Source: Mycoplana rhizolycopersici (GTDB lineage Bacteria > Pseudomonadota > Alphaproteobacteria > Rhizobiales > Rhizobiaceae). Taken from it: DNA of 64,000 bases. Each line of letters starts with the position of its first letter. Position 1 is the stretch's first letter. A model generated the notes under the pieces. That model ran no database searches and was not told the DNA's origin. It worked only from the letters and a program-made list of their open reading frames with translations. Positions 8,672 through 17,427 of the stretch are shown piece by piece. The DNA is taken from contig NZ_JABXYK010000002.1 in assembly GCF_013378445.1 (NCBI RefSeq), forward strand, positions 62,001-126,000. Reading direction: 5' to 3'. Position numbers and translations under genes: made by a program.

Positions 8672-9706
8672 TCAGGCGCCCTGCGCGGCGCGCCTGTCCA
8701 CGTGGTAGTAGTCGCGATACCAGTCGACGAAGTCCCTCACGCCGGCGGCAAGCGGAGTTGCCGGCTTGTAGCCGGTCAGGGCCTGGAGAAGGTCCGGGCT
8801 TGCGAAGGTGCGCGGTGCCTCGCCGGGCTGCATCGGCAGCAGCTTGTGCCGGGCCTTGCGTCCGAGCGCATCCTCCAGCGTCGATACGAAGTCCATCAGC
8901 CCGACCGGATTTCCGCCGCCGATGTTGACGATGCGGAACGGCGCCTGATGCGACAGCGTATCGAGGCCTGTGGGAACGGCGACGCGATTGTCCTCGCCTG
9001 GAATGACGACGGACAGTTTCAGCATGGCCTCGACGAGATCGCCGACGAAGGTGAAGTCGCGGCTCATCCGGCCCTCGCCGTAGAGCTCGATCTCGCGGTC
9101 CTCGAGAATGGCATCGGTGAACTTGAACAGCGCCATGTCCGGACGGCCCCAGGAGCCATAGACGGTGAAGAAGCGGAAGGCCGTGGTCGGAAGGTTGTAG
9201 AGGTGGGCATAGCTGTGCGCCATGACCTCCATCGCCTTCTTGCTGGCGCCGTAGATCGTCAGCGGCTCGTCGGTGCGGTCGCCTTCGCGGAACGGGATCT
9301 TGTCGTTGGCGCCGTAGACCGAAGACGAGGAGGCGAGCATGAGGTGGCGCGCGCCGACGGCGCGGGCGGCTTCCAGAAGGTTCCAGGTGCCGAGGATGTT
9401 GGCCTCGACATAGGACTTCGGCTCCTCGAGGCTGTAGCGCACGCCGGCCTGCGCGGCGAGATGCACGATGACATCGGGGGCTGCGTCCTGAAGCGCACGG
9501 CGCACGCCGGCCTGGTCCTCGAGCATCACCTGATGGAAGCGGTAGGCCGGGAACTGCACCAGCCCCGCATTGCGCGCTTCCTTCAGCCTGACGTCGTAGT
9601 AGGGGGTCATTCCGTCAAGGCCGACGACTTCGTGTCCGGCCTCCAGCAGGCGCCGGGCGAGATGGAAGCCGATGAAGCCGGCCGTGCCGGTAATGAAGTA
9701 GCGCAT
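8672..9706 (-). CDS. lpsL: UDP-glucuronate 4-epimerase (LpsL)
   Basis: Extended short-chain dehydrogenase family epimerase that interconverts UDP-glucuronate and UDP-galacturonate for LPS and K-antigen synthesis. Visible are TGTAGFIG at the N-terminus, the catalytic pair in YGASKKA, the SSSSVYG motif, and the family segment [15 protein letters not shown]. Length is 344 residues, normal for the family. The ATG at 9706 follows the rkpK stop by two bases (TAA-GC-ATG), matching the lpsL-rkpK coupling known in Sinorhizobium meliloti. An upstream open extension overlapping rkpK is not used. Confidence 0.92.
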   Translation of the reverse strand: MRYFITGTAGFIGFHLARRLLEAGHEVVGLDGMTPYYDVRLKEARNAGLVQFPAYRFHQVMLEDQAGVRRALQDAAPDVIVHLAAQAGVRYSLEEPKSYVEANILGTWNLLEAARAVGARHLMLASSSSVYGANDKIPFREGDRTDEPLTIYGASKKAMEVMAHSYAHLYNLPTTAFRFFTVYGSWGRPDMALFKFTDAILEDREIELYGEGRMSRDFTFVGDLVEAMLKLSVVIPGEDNRVAVPTGLDTLSHQAPFRIVNIGGGNPVGLMDFVSTLEDALGRKARHKLLPMQPGEAPRTFASPDLLQALTGYKPATPLAAGVRDFVDWYRDYYHVDRRAAQGA

Positions 9707-9708
9707 GC

Positions 9709-11025
9709 TTATTTCCCGTCGCCGCTCCGGCCGATGCCGACATACTGGAAGCCGTAACGCGCCACTTCCTGCGGCGGGTAGACGTTGCGCAGGTCGACCA
9801 GGTTCGGCGCTTTCATCGTGGCATGAAGCTTGCGGAAGTCCAGTGCGCGGAACTCGTCCCATTCCGTGACCAGCACGAGCGCGTCGGCATCGGCGGCGAT
9901 CGCGTAAGGATCGGCGCCGAATTCGACATTCGACAGGATGGCGCGGGCGCCGTCCATGCCTTCCGGGTCGAAGGCAGCGATCTTCGCGCCGTTATCCTGC
10001 AGGGCCTGGATGATGGTCAGCGACGGGGCATCGCGAAGGTCGTCGGTGTTGGGCTTGAAGGTGAGGCCAAGGACGGCGATCTTCTTGCCGCGCACCGAGC
10101 CGCCGCAGGCGGCGATCACCTTGCGGGCCATGGCGCGCTTGCGGTTGTCGTTGATGGCGACGGTGGTCTCGATCAGGCGCATCGGGCTGTCGGCATCCGA
10201 CGCGGTCTTGACCAGCGCCAGCGTGTCCTTCGGGAAGCACGAGCCGCCGTAGCCGGGGCCGGCGTGCAGGAACTTGTCGCCGATGCGCTTGTCGTAGCCG
10301 ATGCCCTTGGAGACCTTCTGCACGTCCGCGCCGAGGCGCTCGCACAGGTCGGCGATCTCATTGATGAAGGTGATCTTCATGGCGAGGAAGGCGTTGGCGG
10401 CGTACTTGATCAGTTCCGAGGTACGGCGCTCGCAGAAGAACAGCGGGCCCTCGTTGAGATGCAGCGGGCGGTAGACCTCGCTCATCACTTCGATCGCGCG
10501 CGGCTCGTCAGTGCCGACGACGATGCGGTCGGGACGCTTGAAGTCGCCGATGGCCGCGCCTTCGCGGAGGAATTCCGGGTTGGAGACGACGGAGAAATCC
10601 GCGTCCGGATTGGTCTCGCGGATGATGCGCTCGACCTCGTCGCCGGTGCCGACCGGCACGGTCGACTTGGTGACGACGACGGTGTAGCCGTCCATGGCCT
10701 TGGCGATCTGGCGGGCAGCGGCATAGACATAGGTCAGGTCCGCATGGCCGTCGCCGCGGCGCGAGGGCGTGCCGACCGCGATGAAGACGACGTCGGCCCA
10801 GGCGACCGCCTTTTCGAGGTCGGTGGTGAAGCTCAGCCGGCCGGACTCGCTGTTGGACTTGACGAGCTCGTGCAGGCCCGGTTCGAAGATCGGGATCTCG
10901 CCCTTGCGCAGCGCCTCGATCTTTTCCTCGACATTGTCGACGCAGATGACCTCGTGGCCGAAATCGGCGAAGCACACACCCGAAACAAGGCCGACATAGC
11001 CGGCGCCAATCATCACAATCCGCAT
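9709..11025 (-). CDS. rkpK: UDP-glucose 6-dehydrogenase (RkpK)
   Basis: NAD-dependent oxidation of UDP-glucose to UDP-glucuronate in the cytoplasm. The 438-residue protein shows the N-terminal [10 protein letters not shown] dinucleotide-binding motif, KSTVPVGTG at about 120, the catalytic Cys C263 in [13 protein letters not shown], and the C-terminal [13 protein letters not shown] signature. It feeds the LpsL epimerase coded immediately downstream, a two-step route to UDP-galacturonate for surface polysaccharides. A 177-base gap upstream separates it from the MmcQ/YjbR gene, which is read in the same direction. Confidence 0.93.
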   Translation of the reverse strand: MRIVMIGAGYVGLVSGVCFADFGHEVICVDNVEEKIEALRKGEIPIFEPGLHELVKSNSESGRLSFTTDLEKAVAWADVVFIAVGTPSRRGDGHADLTYVYAAARQIAKAMDGYTVVVTKSTVPVGTGDEVERIIRETNPDADFSVVSNPEFLREGAAIGDFKRPDRIVVGTDEPRAIEVMSEVYRPLHLNEGPLFFCERRTSELIKYAANAFLAMKITFINEIADLCERLGADVQKVSKGIGYDKRIGDKFLHAGPGYGGSCFPKDTLALVKTASDADSPMRLIETTVAINDNRKRAMARKVIAACGGSVRGKKIAVLGLTFKPNTDDLRDAPSLTIIQALQDNGAKIAAFDPEGMDGARAILSNVEFGADPYAIAADADALVLVTEWDEFRALDFRKLHATMKAPNLVDLRNVYPPQEVARYGFQYVGIGRSGDGK

Positions 11026-11202
11026 ATGAAACCCATCGTCTTGTTCTGTTCCGCCAGAGGGCGGTCAAATAGAAGTGCCGGCTTTGCGGCGGTTCGGATC
11101 GAACTTCTATTCATCCGGCGGAAGAAAGAAAGACATTTTTTGGCGAGGCGGGGAGTTGTACGCCGACGCTTTGCCCCGTGCTGCGCCGGGCAAGATGCGC
11201 AA

Positions 11203-11568
11203 TCAGTGGCTGGTGGGCCGCTCTTCCGCGGCGCCTTGCCCGGTGGCGGGCGACGGCTTGCGGGCGGGCGAGGCATTTCGCCACGCGGTTTCGACGATGT
11301 GCTGGACGGTTTCACGATTCGCACCGGCGAAATAGAGCGAGGTCCAGCCCTTGTGCCCCCAGCCGCCCGGAACGGCGGCGCACAGTCCGGGTTCGGTTTG
11401 CAGAAGCATGGCCTGCTGGCCCGGCGTCAGCTTGCAGACGGCCCGGCCGGCTTCGGGAAGGGTCAGAAAGATACGTCCACGCACGCGAAAATCGCGCTTG
11501 CCGAAATGAGCGCTTTCCTCGGCGCCCGGCATTGCCAGCGCCATCTGGACCAGATCTTCGGATAACAT
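11203..11568 (-). CDS. MmcQ/YjbR family protein
   Basis: A 121-residue protein of the MmcQ/YjbR (DUF419) family, which has a CyaY-like fold and uncertain, possibly DNA-binding, function. Typical stretches are ALAMPGAEESAHFGKRDFRVRGRIFLTL near the start (split here by residue position 10-40), KLTPGQQ, and GWGHKGWTSLYF. The ATG at 11568 places the family motif close to the N-terminus; longer upstream reading is not conserved. The C-terminal tail (ARKPSPATGQ...) is a low-complexity addition. It faces away from the GTA cluster. Confidence 0.8.
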   Translation of the reverse strand: MLSEDLVQMALAMPGAEESAHFGKRDFRVRGRIFLTLPEAGRAVCKLTPGQQAMLLQTEPGLCAAVPGGWGHKGWTSLYFAGANRETVQHIVETAWRNASPARKPSPATGQGAAEERPTSH

Positions 11569-11648
11569 GTTCAAAGGTAGCACGGATCGGGGTGGGCTGA
11601 AAGGTGATGCCGCGGCGGTGTTTTCTTGCCGGAATAGGAAAAAAATCC

Positions 11649-11677
11649 TTGACGGCGTGACGGTCGTTTGGTAGGGT
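11649..11677 (+). promoter_or_regulatory. Candidate promoter for the GTA cluster
   Basis: CTTGAC at 11648-11653 matches the rhizobial -35 box; TAGGGT at 11672-11677 is a weak -10 box about 18 bases further on. It lies in the 416-base gene-free region (11569-11984) before the first GTA gene, so transcription from here would have a leader of roughly 300 bases. No protein gene was recognised in that leader. GTA promoters are often activator-dependent, so a weak -10 is not surprising, but this is only a pattern match. Confidence 0.35.
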
Positions 11678-11932
11678 ATTGCTACAGTCGGAAAAGTGCG
11701 GGCGGAGAGGTCGCCGGGCGGCCGAAACGCTGTGGGTGGTCCCGGGAAAAGACGAGATCGATACCGGGCTACGCTGGCAGAACCGCTCGGGTCGCAACGC
11801 TGCCCAGGATGGGCCAAGCCACGCATGGCCATCGTTCTGGCGGCTATGACATGAGCGCGGGTCGCCTCCCTTGTCCGGGGTGATATCCGCCCGCCGACCG
11901 GCTGTTTGAGCTGGTTGTTCAGATATGAGCTG

Positions 11933-11968
11933 AAGCGCCCGTCCGGTCAGGATCGCGGCGCTTTTTTT
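11933..11968 (+). terminator. Intrinsic terminator or attenuator hairpin in the GTA leader
   Basis: AAGCGCC at 11933-11939 pairs with GGCGCTT at 11957-11963, and the right arm runs into seven T residues (11962-11968). The 17-base loop can form a further small TCC/GGA stem. The structure ends only 16 bases before the ATG of the first GTA gene, so it lies inside the 5' leader and reads in the GTA direction. It could stop read-through from upstream or attenuate GTA expression. Confidence 0.6.
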
Positions 11969-11984
11969 GTTTCCGGAGCAAGTG

Positions 11985-12551
11985 ATGCACGATTTTGACG
12001 ACGTCGATCCAGGCCTGTTCGGCCTGCCGGCGACGCAGCCGGCCTATGACGGCTTTGCCGCGGGTGTGCGGTGGGGCGAAGGCGGCGCGGCGGCGGTTCT
12101 CGACCTCAAGTCGGAGGTGGATGGCGACCCGCTCGGCGACATGCAGGCGATGCTGTCGCAGATGACGAAGGAATTGCGCGAACGCTTCCAGCGGTTCCAG
12201 AGCCAGCGGCGCTCCGCCGAGCAGATTGCCGCCGAGGCGGCCGACGAGGCCGAACGCAAGCTCGGGCAGGCCGACGCGAAGGCGGCGATCGAGGCTGTAT
12301 CGCTGATCGTGCGCACGCTGGAGAAAATCGACAGCCTGCAGCGGACGATCATGAGCGAGCGGCGGGATGCCGAGGAGCGTCAGGGCGAGGTGGCCGACAT
12401 CGACGCGCTGATCGCCGAGTTCGACCGCCGCGTCGAGGCGAAGGCGCGCGCTTATCTCGAAAAGTGGAAGGCGGAACATGGGACCTGCGCGGAGCGGACG
12501 GAAGGCGGCGCGGTTTCCGGCAGTGGCGCCGACGGCAAGAACGGCCCGTGA
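11985..12551 (+). CDS. GTA gp1-position protein, candidate small terminase subunit
   Basis: A 188-residue acidic/helical protein at the position of RcGTA gene 1, which encodes the small terminase that presents DNA to TerL. The N-terminal ~45 residues are Gly/Asp-rich with aromatic residues; residues ~55-165 are strongly helical and rich in Glu/Arg/Lys/Gln with heptad-like spacing (ELRERFQRFQ, AAEAADEAERKLGQ), consistent with a coiled-coil oligomer. GGAG at 11975-11978 lies six bases before the ATG at 11985. It overlaps the TerL frame by 74 bases. Function is inferred from position and character, not from a clear family match. Confidence 0.6.
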   Translation: MHDFDDVDPGLFGLPATQPAYDGFAAGVRWGEGGAAAVLDLKSEVDGDPLGDMQAMLSQMTKELRERFQRFQSQRRSAEQIAAEAADEAERKLGQADAKAAIEAVSLIVRTLEKIDSLQRTIMSERRDAEERQGEVADIDALIAEFDRRVEAKARAYLEKWKAEHGTCAERTEGGAVSGSGADGKNGP

Positions 12552-14385
12552 GGAGCGCCGGCTCGCCCGGAAGATCGAAAAGGCAATTGCAAAGGCGAGC
12601 GGGCGCATGGCGGATGAGGCGGCACGCGTGGGCAAGCGACATAAGGCGGCAGTGACAGATGCACTCGCCACGATGACGGTGCTGCAAGCGCGGATCGGAT
12701 CCAGCAATGTTGCGGAAGGTGCTGCCGGCGAAAAGGCCGCGCAGCAGCAAGCCGTTCGTGCGGCGGAGGGGACGGCGCAGCCAGCGCAAGTTGCCGCGGT
12801 GCGGGCGAAGCCTTCGACAGACCCTGAGGTAGAGGTGAGGCCAACGGCGGATGCCGCGGCTCAGATGCGGCCATCAACAATCGGCGATGGCGCGGCGGGC
12901 GGCGGATGCAGTTCGCATTCTCCCGGCGCCACCGTTGCTGCTGTCGTTGAGGGCTTGGCCTGGGGCACGGAAAAGGATGCGAACCACATGGAGTGTGCCA
13001 TCGGAACCGGAAGAGAAACCGGAACCGGTACGGGCTCTGGTCTTGGCACCGCTCCGGGCCTGAGCGAAACGGAACGTGGCACACCGCAGTCGGTTGACTG
13101 TGGCGGCATCGAAACCGGGGCGGATCTGGCGTCAGCTATCGACCGGCCGCTGGATGTTGCCGGACTGCCGCTGGCTGCGGGTCTCCGCCTGTGGGAATTG
13201 CAACGCCACCCCGCGCAGGAGCCGCCAAAAGGCGACTGGCGCGTCTGGCTGCTGATGGGCGGGCGCGGATCGGGCAAGACGCGGGCGGGGGCGGAATGGG
13301 TTCACGAGGTGGCGCGCAGGACGGGCAAGCTCAGGATCGCGCTGGTGGCCGAAACTCTGGGCGACGCCCGCGAGGTGATGATCGACGGAGTTTCCGGCAT
13401 CTGCCGCATCGCGCGGCGGCACAGGCCGGAATTCGAAGCCTCGCGCCGGCGGCTGGTGTGGCCGAACGGGACGATCGCGCAGATCTTCTCGTCGGAGGAT
13501 CCCGAAAGCCTGCGCGGCCCGCAGTTTCACCTGGCGTGGTGCGACGAACTCGGCAAATGGCGGCATGGGCAGGAAACCTGGGACATGCTGCAGTTCGGCC
13601 TGCGGCTGGGCGACCGGCCGCGGACGCTGGTGACGACGACGCCGCGTGCGGTACAGATTTTGCGGGCGATGGCGTCCGACCGGGGCACGGTGCTGGCGAA
13701 GATCCGCACTGCCGACAATGCAGGAAACCTGGCGAAAGGTTTCATCGAGGCGCTGAACGAGCGCTATGGCGGCACGCGCCTCGGACGGCAGGAACTGGAC
13801 GGCGAGATGATCGCCGACCGCGAGGATGCGCTGTGGAGCCGCGACAGGCTGGAGGCGATCCGCCAGCGGATGTCCGGGCCGCTGTCGCGCATCGTCGTGG
13901 CGGTCGATCCGCCGGCAACGGCCTCGGCGCATTCCTGCTGCGGGATCGTCGTGGCCGGGCTCGACGAGGCGGGCCGGGCGGTGGTTCTCGCCGACCTCTC
14001 CGTCGTGGGCGCGAGCCCGGCCGGATGGGCGGGGGCTGTGGTCCGCGCCTTCCGCCGCTTCGACTCGGACCGGGTGGTGGCCGAGGTCAACCAGGGCGGC
14101 GACATGGTAACGGCGGTGCTGCGCAGTATCGACGCGGCCCTGCCGGTGACCATGGTGCGGGCGACGCGCGGCAAGTTCCTGCGCGCCGAGCCGGTTGCAG
14201 CACTCTACGAGCAGGGGCGGGTGGTCCATGCCGGCAGTTTTCCCGAGCTGGAGGACCAGATGTGCGACTTCGGTCCGGACGGATTGTCTTCCGGCCGGTC
14301 TCCCGACCGCCTCGACGCGCTGGTCTGGGCGCTGACGGCGCTGGTTCTGGAACGGCGCGGCGAGCCGCGCGTGCGAGAGATTTGA
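12478..14385 (+). CDS. GTA large terminase (TerL, gp2) with long N-terminal extension
   Basis: ATP-driven DNA packaging motor and nuclease. Walker A GGRGSGKT is at residues 261-268, the Walker B-like WCDELGKW follows at about 360, and the C-terminal RNase-H-like nuclease shows VVAVDPPAT, VVAEVNQGGD and SPDRLDALVWAL acidic motifs. In RcGTA-like terminases Walker A lies about 45-50 residues from the start, so this frame carries roughly 210 extra residues: a basic helical part (1-75), then an Ala/Gly/Thr/Glu-rich low-complexity part with GTG repeats (around 170-200). No stop breaks the frame, and the only in-frame codons giving a normal length are poor (a TTG at 13198 and an ATG at 12988). The extension has weaker third-base GC preference than the motor part. 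Confidence 0.9.
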   Translation: MGPARSGRKAARFPAVAPTARTAREERRLARKIEKAIAKASGRMADEAARVGKRHKAAVTDALATMTVLQARIGSSNVAEGAAGEKAAQQQAVRAAEGTAQPAQVAAVRAKPSTDPEVEVRPTADAAAQMRPSTIGDGAAGGGCSSHSPGATVAAVVEGLAWGTEKDANHMECAIGTGRETGTGTGSGLGTAPGLSETERGTPQSVDCGGIETGADLASAIDRPLDVAGLPLAAGLRLWELQRHPAQEPPKGDWRVWLLMGGRGSGKTRAGAEWVHEVARRTGKLRIALVAETLGDAREVMIDGVSGICRIARRHRPEFEASRRRLVWPNGTIAQIFSSEDPESLRGPQFHLAWCDELGKWRHGQETWDMLQFGLRLGDRPRTLVTTTPRAVQILRAMASDRGTVLAKIRTADNAGNLAKGFIEALNERYGGTRLGRQELDGEMIADREDALWSRDRLEAIRQRMSGPLSRIVVAVDPPATASAHSCCGIVVAGLDEAGRAVVLADLSVVGASPAGWAGAVVRAFRRFDSDRVVAEVNQGGDMVTAVLRSIDAALPVTMVRATRGKFLRAEPVAALYEQGRVVHAGSFPELEDQMCDFGPDGLSSGRSPDRLDALVWALTALVLERRGEPRVREI

Positions 14386-14664
14386 TGCAATTATAGCGAG
14401 CTTACATGAATTATGCAGTTTTTGCGTGCATTTCGTTTTCCGTTATGGTTGAGTGCGCTGAAACCGCCGGATGCATTCGACGACGGCGATAGAGCAGACA
14501 CTGCCACAGAGCGGAGCGTGGCAAGTGCTGCGGCCGCATTGCGACGGGGCTGATTTGCGCGGGGTGGCGTGGTGCTTGAAGAGAGCAAACGCGGCCTTGG
14601 CCGGCCGGGCGCGCACCGAGGCCGCCATGCGCTTGTGGAAAATATTGCTGTGACGGAGGGGATG

Positions 14665-15315
14665 ATGTCGATCAACCGAAAGTTCTTCTTCGACCGGGTG
14701 CGCACGCACCTCTACAAGAACGGGTTGGACCAGGACGCCGTGGACGGGCATTCGGCGATTCTTGACCGCTGGGAAAAGGACATCCCGAAAGACGACGACC
14801 GCTGGCTCGCCTACATGCTGGCGACGGCCTATCACGAGACGGGCGGAAGGATGCAGCCGGTCGAAGAGAACCTGAACTATTCCGCCAAGCGCCTGCTCGA
14901 GGTCTTCCCAGGGCGTTTCAAGGATGCGGCGGAGGCGGCGCGTTATGCCGGAAAGCCGGAAAAGATCGCCAATCGCGTCTATGCCGACAGGCTGGGCAAT
15001 GGCGACGAGGCAAGCGGTGAGGGCTGGCGCTATCGCGGCCGTGGGCTGGTGCAGATCACCGGGAAGACGAATTACGAAAAGTTCGGAATCGCAGAATCCC
15101 CGGACGACGCGCTGCAGACGGACGGCGCGCTCACCATGCTGTTCGACGGCATGATCGAGGGGCGCTATACGGGCAAGTCACTGGGCGACTTCTTTGACGG
15201 CCCACGCGAGGAATGGGTCGAGGCGCGCCGCATCGTCAACGGCTACGATCGTGCCGACGACATCGCCCGTTACGCAAAGCACTATTATTCGGCAATCAGC
15301 TACACCACCGGCTGA
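14665..15315 (+). CDS. Glycoside hydrolase family 19 (chitinase-like) endolysin
   Basis: A 216-residue protein with GH19 hallmarks: a catalytic Glu in TAYHETGG, the RYRGRGLVQITGKTNY segment, and conserved FPGRF and RIVNG regions. In phages such proteins are endolysins that cut peptidoglycan rather than chitin. There is no signal peptide, so release would need a holin. GGAGG five bases before the ATG at 14665 fixes the start. The 279 bases between terL and this gene hold no gene; the first part (14390-14460) is unusually AT-rich and could carry a separate promoter. Such a gene between terL and portal is not part of the basic RcGTA layout. Confidence 0.85.
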   Translation: MSINRKFFFDRVRTHLYKNGLDQDAVDGHSAILDRWEKDIPKDDDRWLAYMLATAYHETGGRMQPVEENLNYSAKRLLEVFPGRFKDAAEAARYAGKPEKIANRVYADRLGNGDEASGEGWRYRGRGLVQITGKTNYEKFGIAESPDDALQTDGALTMLFDGMIEGRYTGKSLGDFFDGPREEWVEARRIVNGYDRADDIARYAKHYYSAISYTTG

Positions 15316-15390
15316 GGATCTGCCAGAACCGACACCGCGGCGGCCGACACCGAGCCGCCGGCGACAGCCCTTTCGACGAGGACATTTCCG

Positions 15391-16569
15391 ATGAGATTTC
15401 CGTTTTCATTGCCCTGGCGGCGCGCCGGGGCGAATGGCGTTGCCATTCCCGAAACCAAGGCGACGGCAGGAGGCTTCGTGACGCTGACTGCGGAGGGGCG
15501 CGCCCGCTGGACGAGCCGCAGTTATGCGGCGCTGGCACGCGAGGGTTTCATGCGAAATCCGGTGGCGCACCGCGCCGTGCGGATGATCGCCGAGGCGGCG
15601 GCTTCGGTGCCCTGGCTGGTCTACGAGGGCGCGGAGGAGACGACGGACGATGTGGCCGTCGCGCTGCTGGCCCGGCCGAACCCGCGCCTGGGCGGCAACG
15701 AGTTCTTCGAAGCGCTGTACGGCCACCTGCTGATCTCCGGCAACGCCTTCATCGAGGGCGTGCGCATCGGCGGGACGCTGCGCGAACTGCATCTTCTGCG
15801 GCCCGACCGGATGCGGGTTCTTGAGGGGCGGGACGGCTGGCCGGAAGCCTATGAGTACCGGGCTGGCGGCCATGCGCGGCGATATCCCGCAGCGGCTGAT
15901 CCGGCCGGCGAGGAGGGGGCCGCCGTGCTGCATCTGCGGCTCTTTCATCCGCTCGACGATCATCTGGGTTTTGCGCCGCTGGAGGCTGCCTCCACAGCGC
16001 TCGACCTCTCCAACGCGGCCGCGCACTGGAACAAGGCGCTGCTCGACAATTCGGCACGTCCTTCCGGCGCGCTCGTCTACCAGCCGAAGGACGGCGGCAA
16101 TCTCGCCCCCGACCAGTATGAGCGGCTGAAGGCGGAGCTGGAGGAGGGCTATTCCGGACCGGCGCGCGCCGGCCGGCCGATGCTTCTGGAGGGCGGGCTG
16201 GACTGGAAGGCGATGGGCATGAGCCCGCGCGAGATGGACTTCGTCGAGGCGAAGAACGGGGCGGCGCGCGACATCGCGCTGGCTTTCGGCGTGCCGCCGA
16301 TGCTGATCGGCATTCCCGGCGACGCGACCTATGCCAACTACCAGGAAGCCAACCGCGCCTTCTGGCGCCTGACGGTGCTGCCGCTGATCTTCCGCACCGC
16401 TTCTGCCCTGTCGGGTTGGCTGTCGGAGGGGCGGGAAACGGCGCTGCGGCTGGCGCCGGACCTCGACCAGGTGTCGGGGCTTTCGGCCGAGCGCGGCGAA
16501 CTGTGGTCGCGGGTCGGCGCGGCGACTTTCCTCAGCGACGAGGAGAAGCGGCAGGCGGTGGGATACTGA
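15391..16569 (+). CDS. GTA portal protein (gp3), HK97-type
   Basis: The 392-residue portal forms the dodecameric ring through which DNA enters the capsid. Family features include the N-terminal tryptophan/arginine-rich start, the VHRAVRMIAEAAASVPW-like helix, HLLISGNAFIEG, the GFAPLEAASTALDL segment, and the EAKNGAARDIALAFGVPPMLIGIPGDAT region (residues about 285-315) with NYQEANRAFW following. It sits 75 bases after the GH19 gene and starts the head module. Confidence 0.92.
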   Translation: MRFPFSLPWRRAGANGVAIPETKATAGGFVTLTAEGRARWTSRSYAALAREGFMRNPVAHRAVRMIAEAAASVPWLVYEGAEETTDDVAVALLARPNPRLGGNEFFEALYGHLLISGNAFIEGVRIGGTLRELHLLRPDRMRVLEGRDGWPEAYEYRAGGHARRYPAAADPAGEEGAAVLHLRLFHPLDDHLGFAPLEAASTALDLSNAAAHWNKALLDNSARPSGALVYQPKDGGNLAPDQYERLKAELEEGYSGPARAGRPMLLEGGLDWKAMGMSPREMDFVEAKNGAARDIALAFGVPPMLIGIPGDATYANYQEANRAFWRLTVLPLIFRTASALSGWLSEGRETALRLAPDLDQVSGLSAERGELWSRVGAATFLSDEEKRQAVGY

Positions 16570-16626
16570 CGTCCATCAGGCGCGCGTGTTCTGTGTGAAG
16601 TTCATGGGACGCGGGTCGGGCGCTGA

Positions 16627-16666
16627 AACCGCCAAAGGGGCGGTTGAATCGGCTTCTCAGCCGATT
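16627..16666. repeat. Twin hairpins between portal and DUF6107 genes
   Basis: AACCGCC at 16627-16633 pairs with GGCGGTT at 16639-16645 (5-base loop), and AATCGGCT at 16647-16654 pairs with AGCCGATT at 16659-16666 (4-base loop). Both stems are perfect and separated by one base. They lie in the 241-base gap after the portal gene, which has no coding sign. No T-tract follows, so an RNA-processing or stability role, or a mobile palindrome, is more likely than termination. Confidence 0.55.
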
Positions 16667-16810
16667 GAATCGATCTCCCAGCGGCGTCCGCCAAGAGATT
16701 CAAAAGATTCGGAAATTTCCAGGAGACGGGACGTCGCGCCTTGCCGGGCGGCGGCGTTGCGTTCGCCTGCGTGAACCGGGCGACATCAGGTATATCGGAA
16801 AGGTTTAACG

Positions 16811-17119
16811 ATGGCTGACTTCGGAAACGACGCGCCGCTCTGGGGCGCACGCTGGGTTGGCTCGGCGGCGGGTGCTGCCGTGTCGCTCGTCTATATGTTG
16901 CCCAAGGGGCGGCGCGAGGCTGCCTCGCGTTTCATTACCGGCCTGACCTGCGGGATGATCTTCGGCGGCCCGACCGGGATGTGGATCGCCACCCGCCTCG
17001 ACATCGTCGCCTTCATCTCCCGCTACGAGGTGACGCTTGCAGGCTCCGCCGCCGCCAGCCTGAGCGCCTGGTGGGGGCTTGGCGTGCTGATGCGGGCGGC
17101 AGACAGGATGAAGGGCTAG
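16811..17119 (+). CDS. Small membrane protein, DUF6107-like, at the GTA gp3.5 position
   Basis: A 102-residue protein with three hydrophobic segments (about residues 13-30, 43-62 and 75-95) and short charged ends. It resembles the DUF6107 family of rhizobial small membrane proteins. RcGTA also has a small extra gene (3.5) between portal and protease. Palindromic sequences flank it on both sides. Role unknown; membrane insertion raises the option of assembly-site anchoring or lysis control. Confidence 0.7.
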   Translation: MADFGNDAPLWGARWVGSAAGAAVSLVYMLPKGRREAASRFITGLTCGMIFGGPTGMWIATRLDIVAFISRYEVTLAGSAAASLSAWWGLGVLMRAADRMKG

Positions 17120-17175
17120 AGCGTGTCGTAGCCGATGGGAGCCAACGGAATGGCTCCAAATAGACGCCACACGCT
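17120..17175. repeat. Nested inverted repeat after the DUF6107 gene
   Basis: AGCGTGT at 17120-17126 pairs with ACACGCT at 17169-17175. Inside lies a perfect hairpin, GGAGCCA at 17138-17144 with TGGCTCC at 17151-17157. The left arm starts at the stop codon of the DUF6107 gene. Compact nested palindromes of this kind at gene ends are common intergenic elements in rhizobia. Confidence 0.5.
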
Positions 17176-17254
17176 TTGGAAGACCGAGGGAGTGGCGGGC
17201 GGTGCCGGTCTTGTGCCGCGCCGGTTTCCTGCGGTCACCTGCTCGCTCCTTTTT

Positions 17255-17305
17255 CCCCTCATTCGCCTGCCGGCACCTTCTTCCCGCAGGCGGGGAGAAG
17301 GCGGG
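17255..17305. repeat. REP-like rhizobial intergenic element
   Basis: CCCCTCATTCGCCTGCCGGC followed by a CCTTCTTCCCGC (17276-17287) / GCGGGGAGAAGG (17290-17301) inverted repeat. The wording 'cccctcat-ccgcctgccgg-caccttct-ccccgc' is a very frequent intergenic repeat in Rhizobiaceae genomes. Here it lies in the 308-base gap before the prohead protease gene, inside the GTA cluster. The rest of the gap shows no gene. Confidence 0.6.
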
Positions 17306-17427
17306 TGCGGCGACGTTTCTGTTCCTTCCTGGGTGTCGGCGGCTTGCTGCGGCTTCGTGGCCTTTCTGCGGCCTGTGGCTGCCCGCTGCCCCTGCCGACG
17401 GGTTCGTTCCAATATCGGAGACTTCTC

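Noticed and set aside
11640-11930. Possible riboswitch or structured RNA in the GTA leader
   Set aside because: The segment is GC-rich and can fold, but no known riboswitch, RNase P, tmRNA or 6S consensus could be recognised, so only the terminator-like hairpin is reported.
16586-16774. 62-codon frame between portal and DUF6107 genes
   Set aside because: Overlaps the twin hairpins, has no ribosome site and no family likeness.
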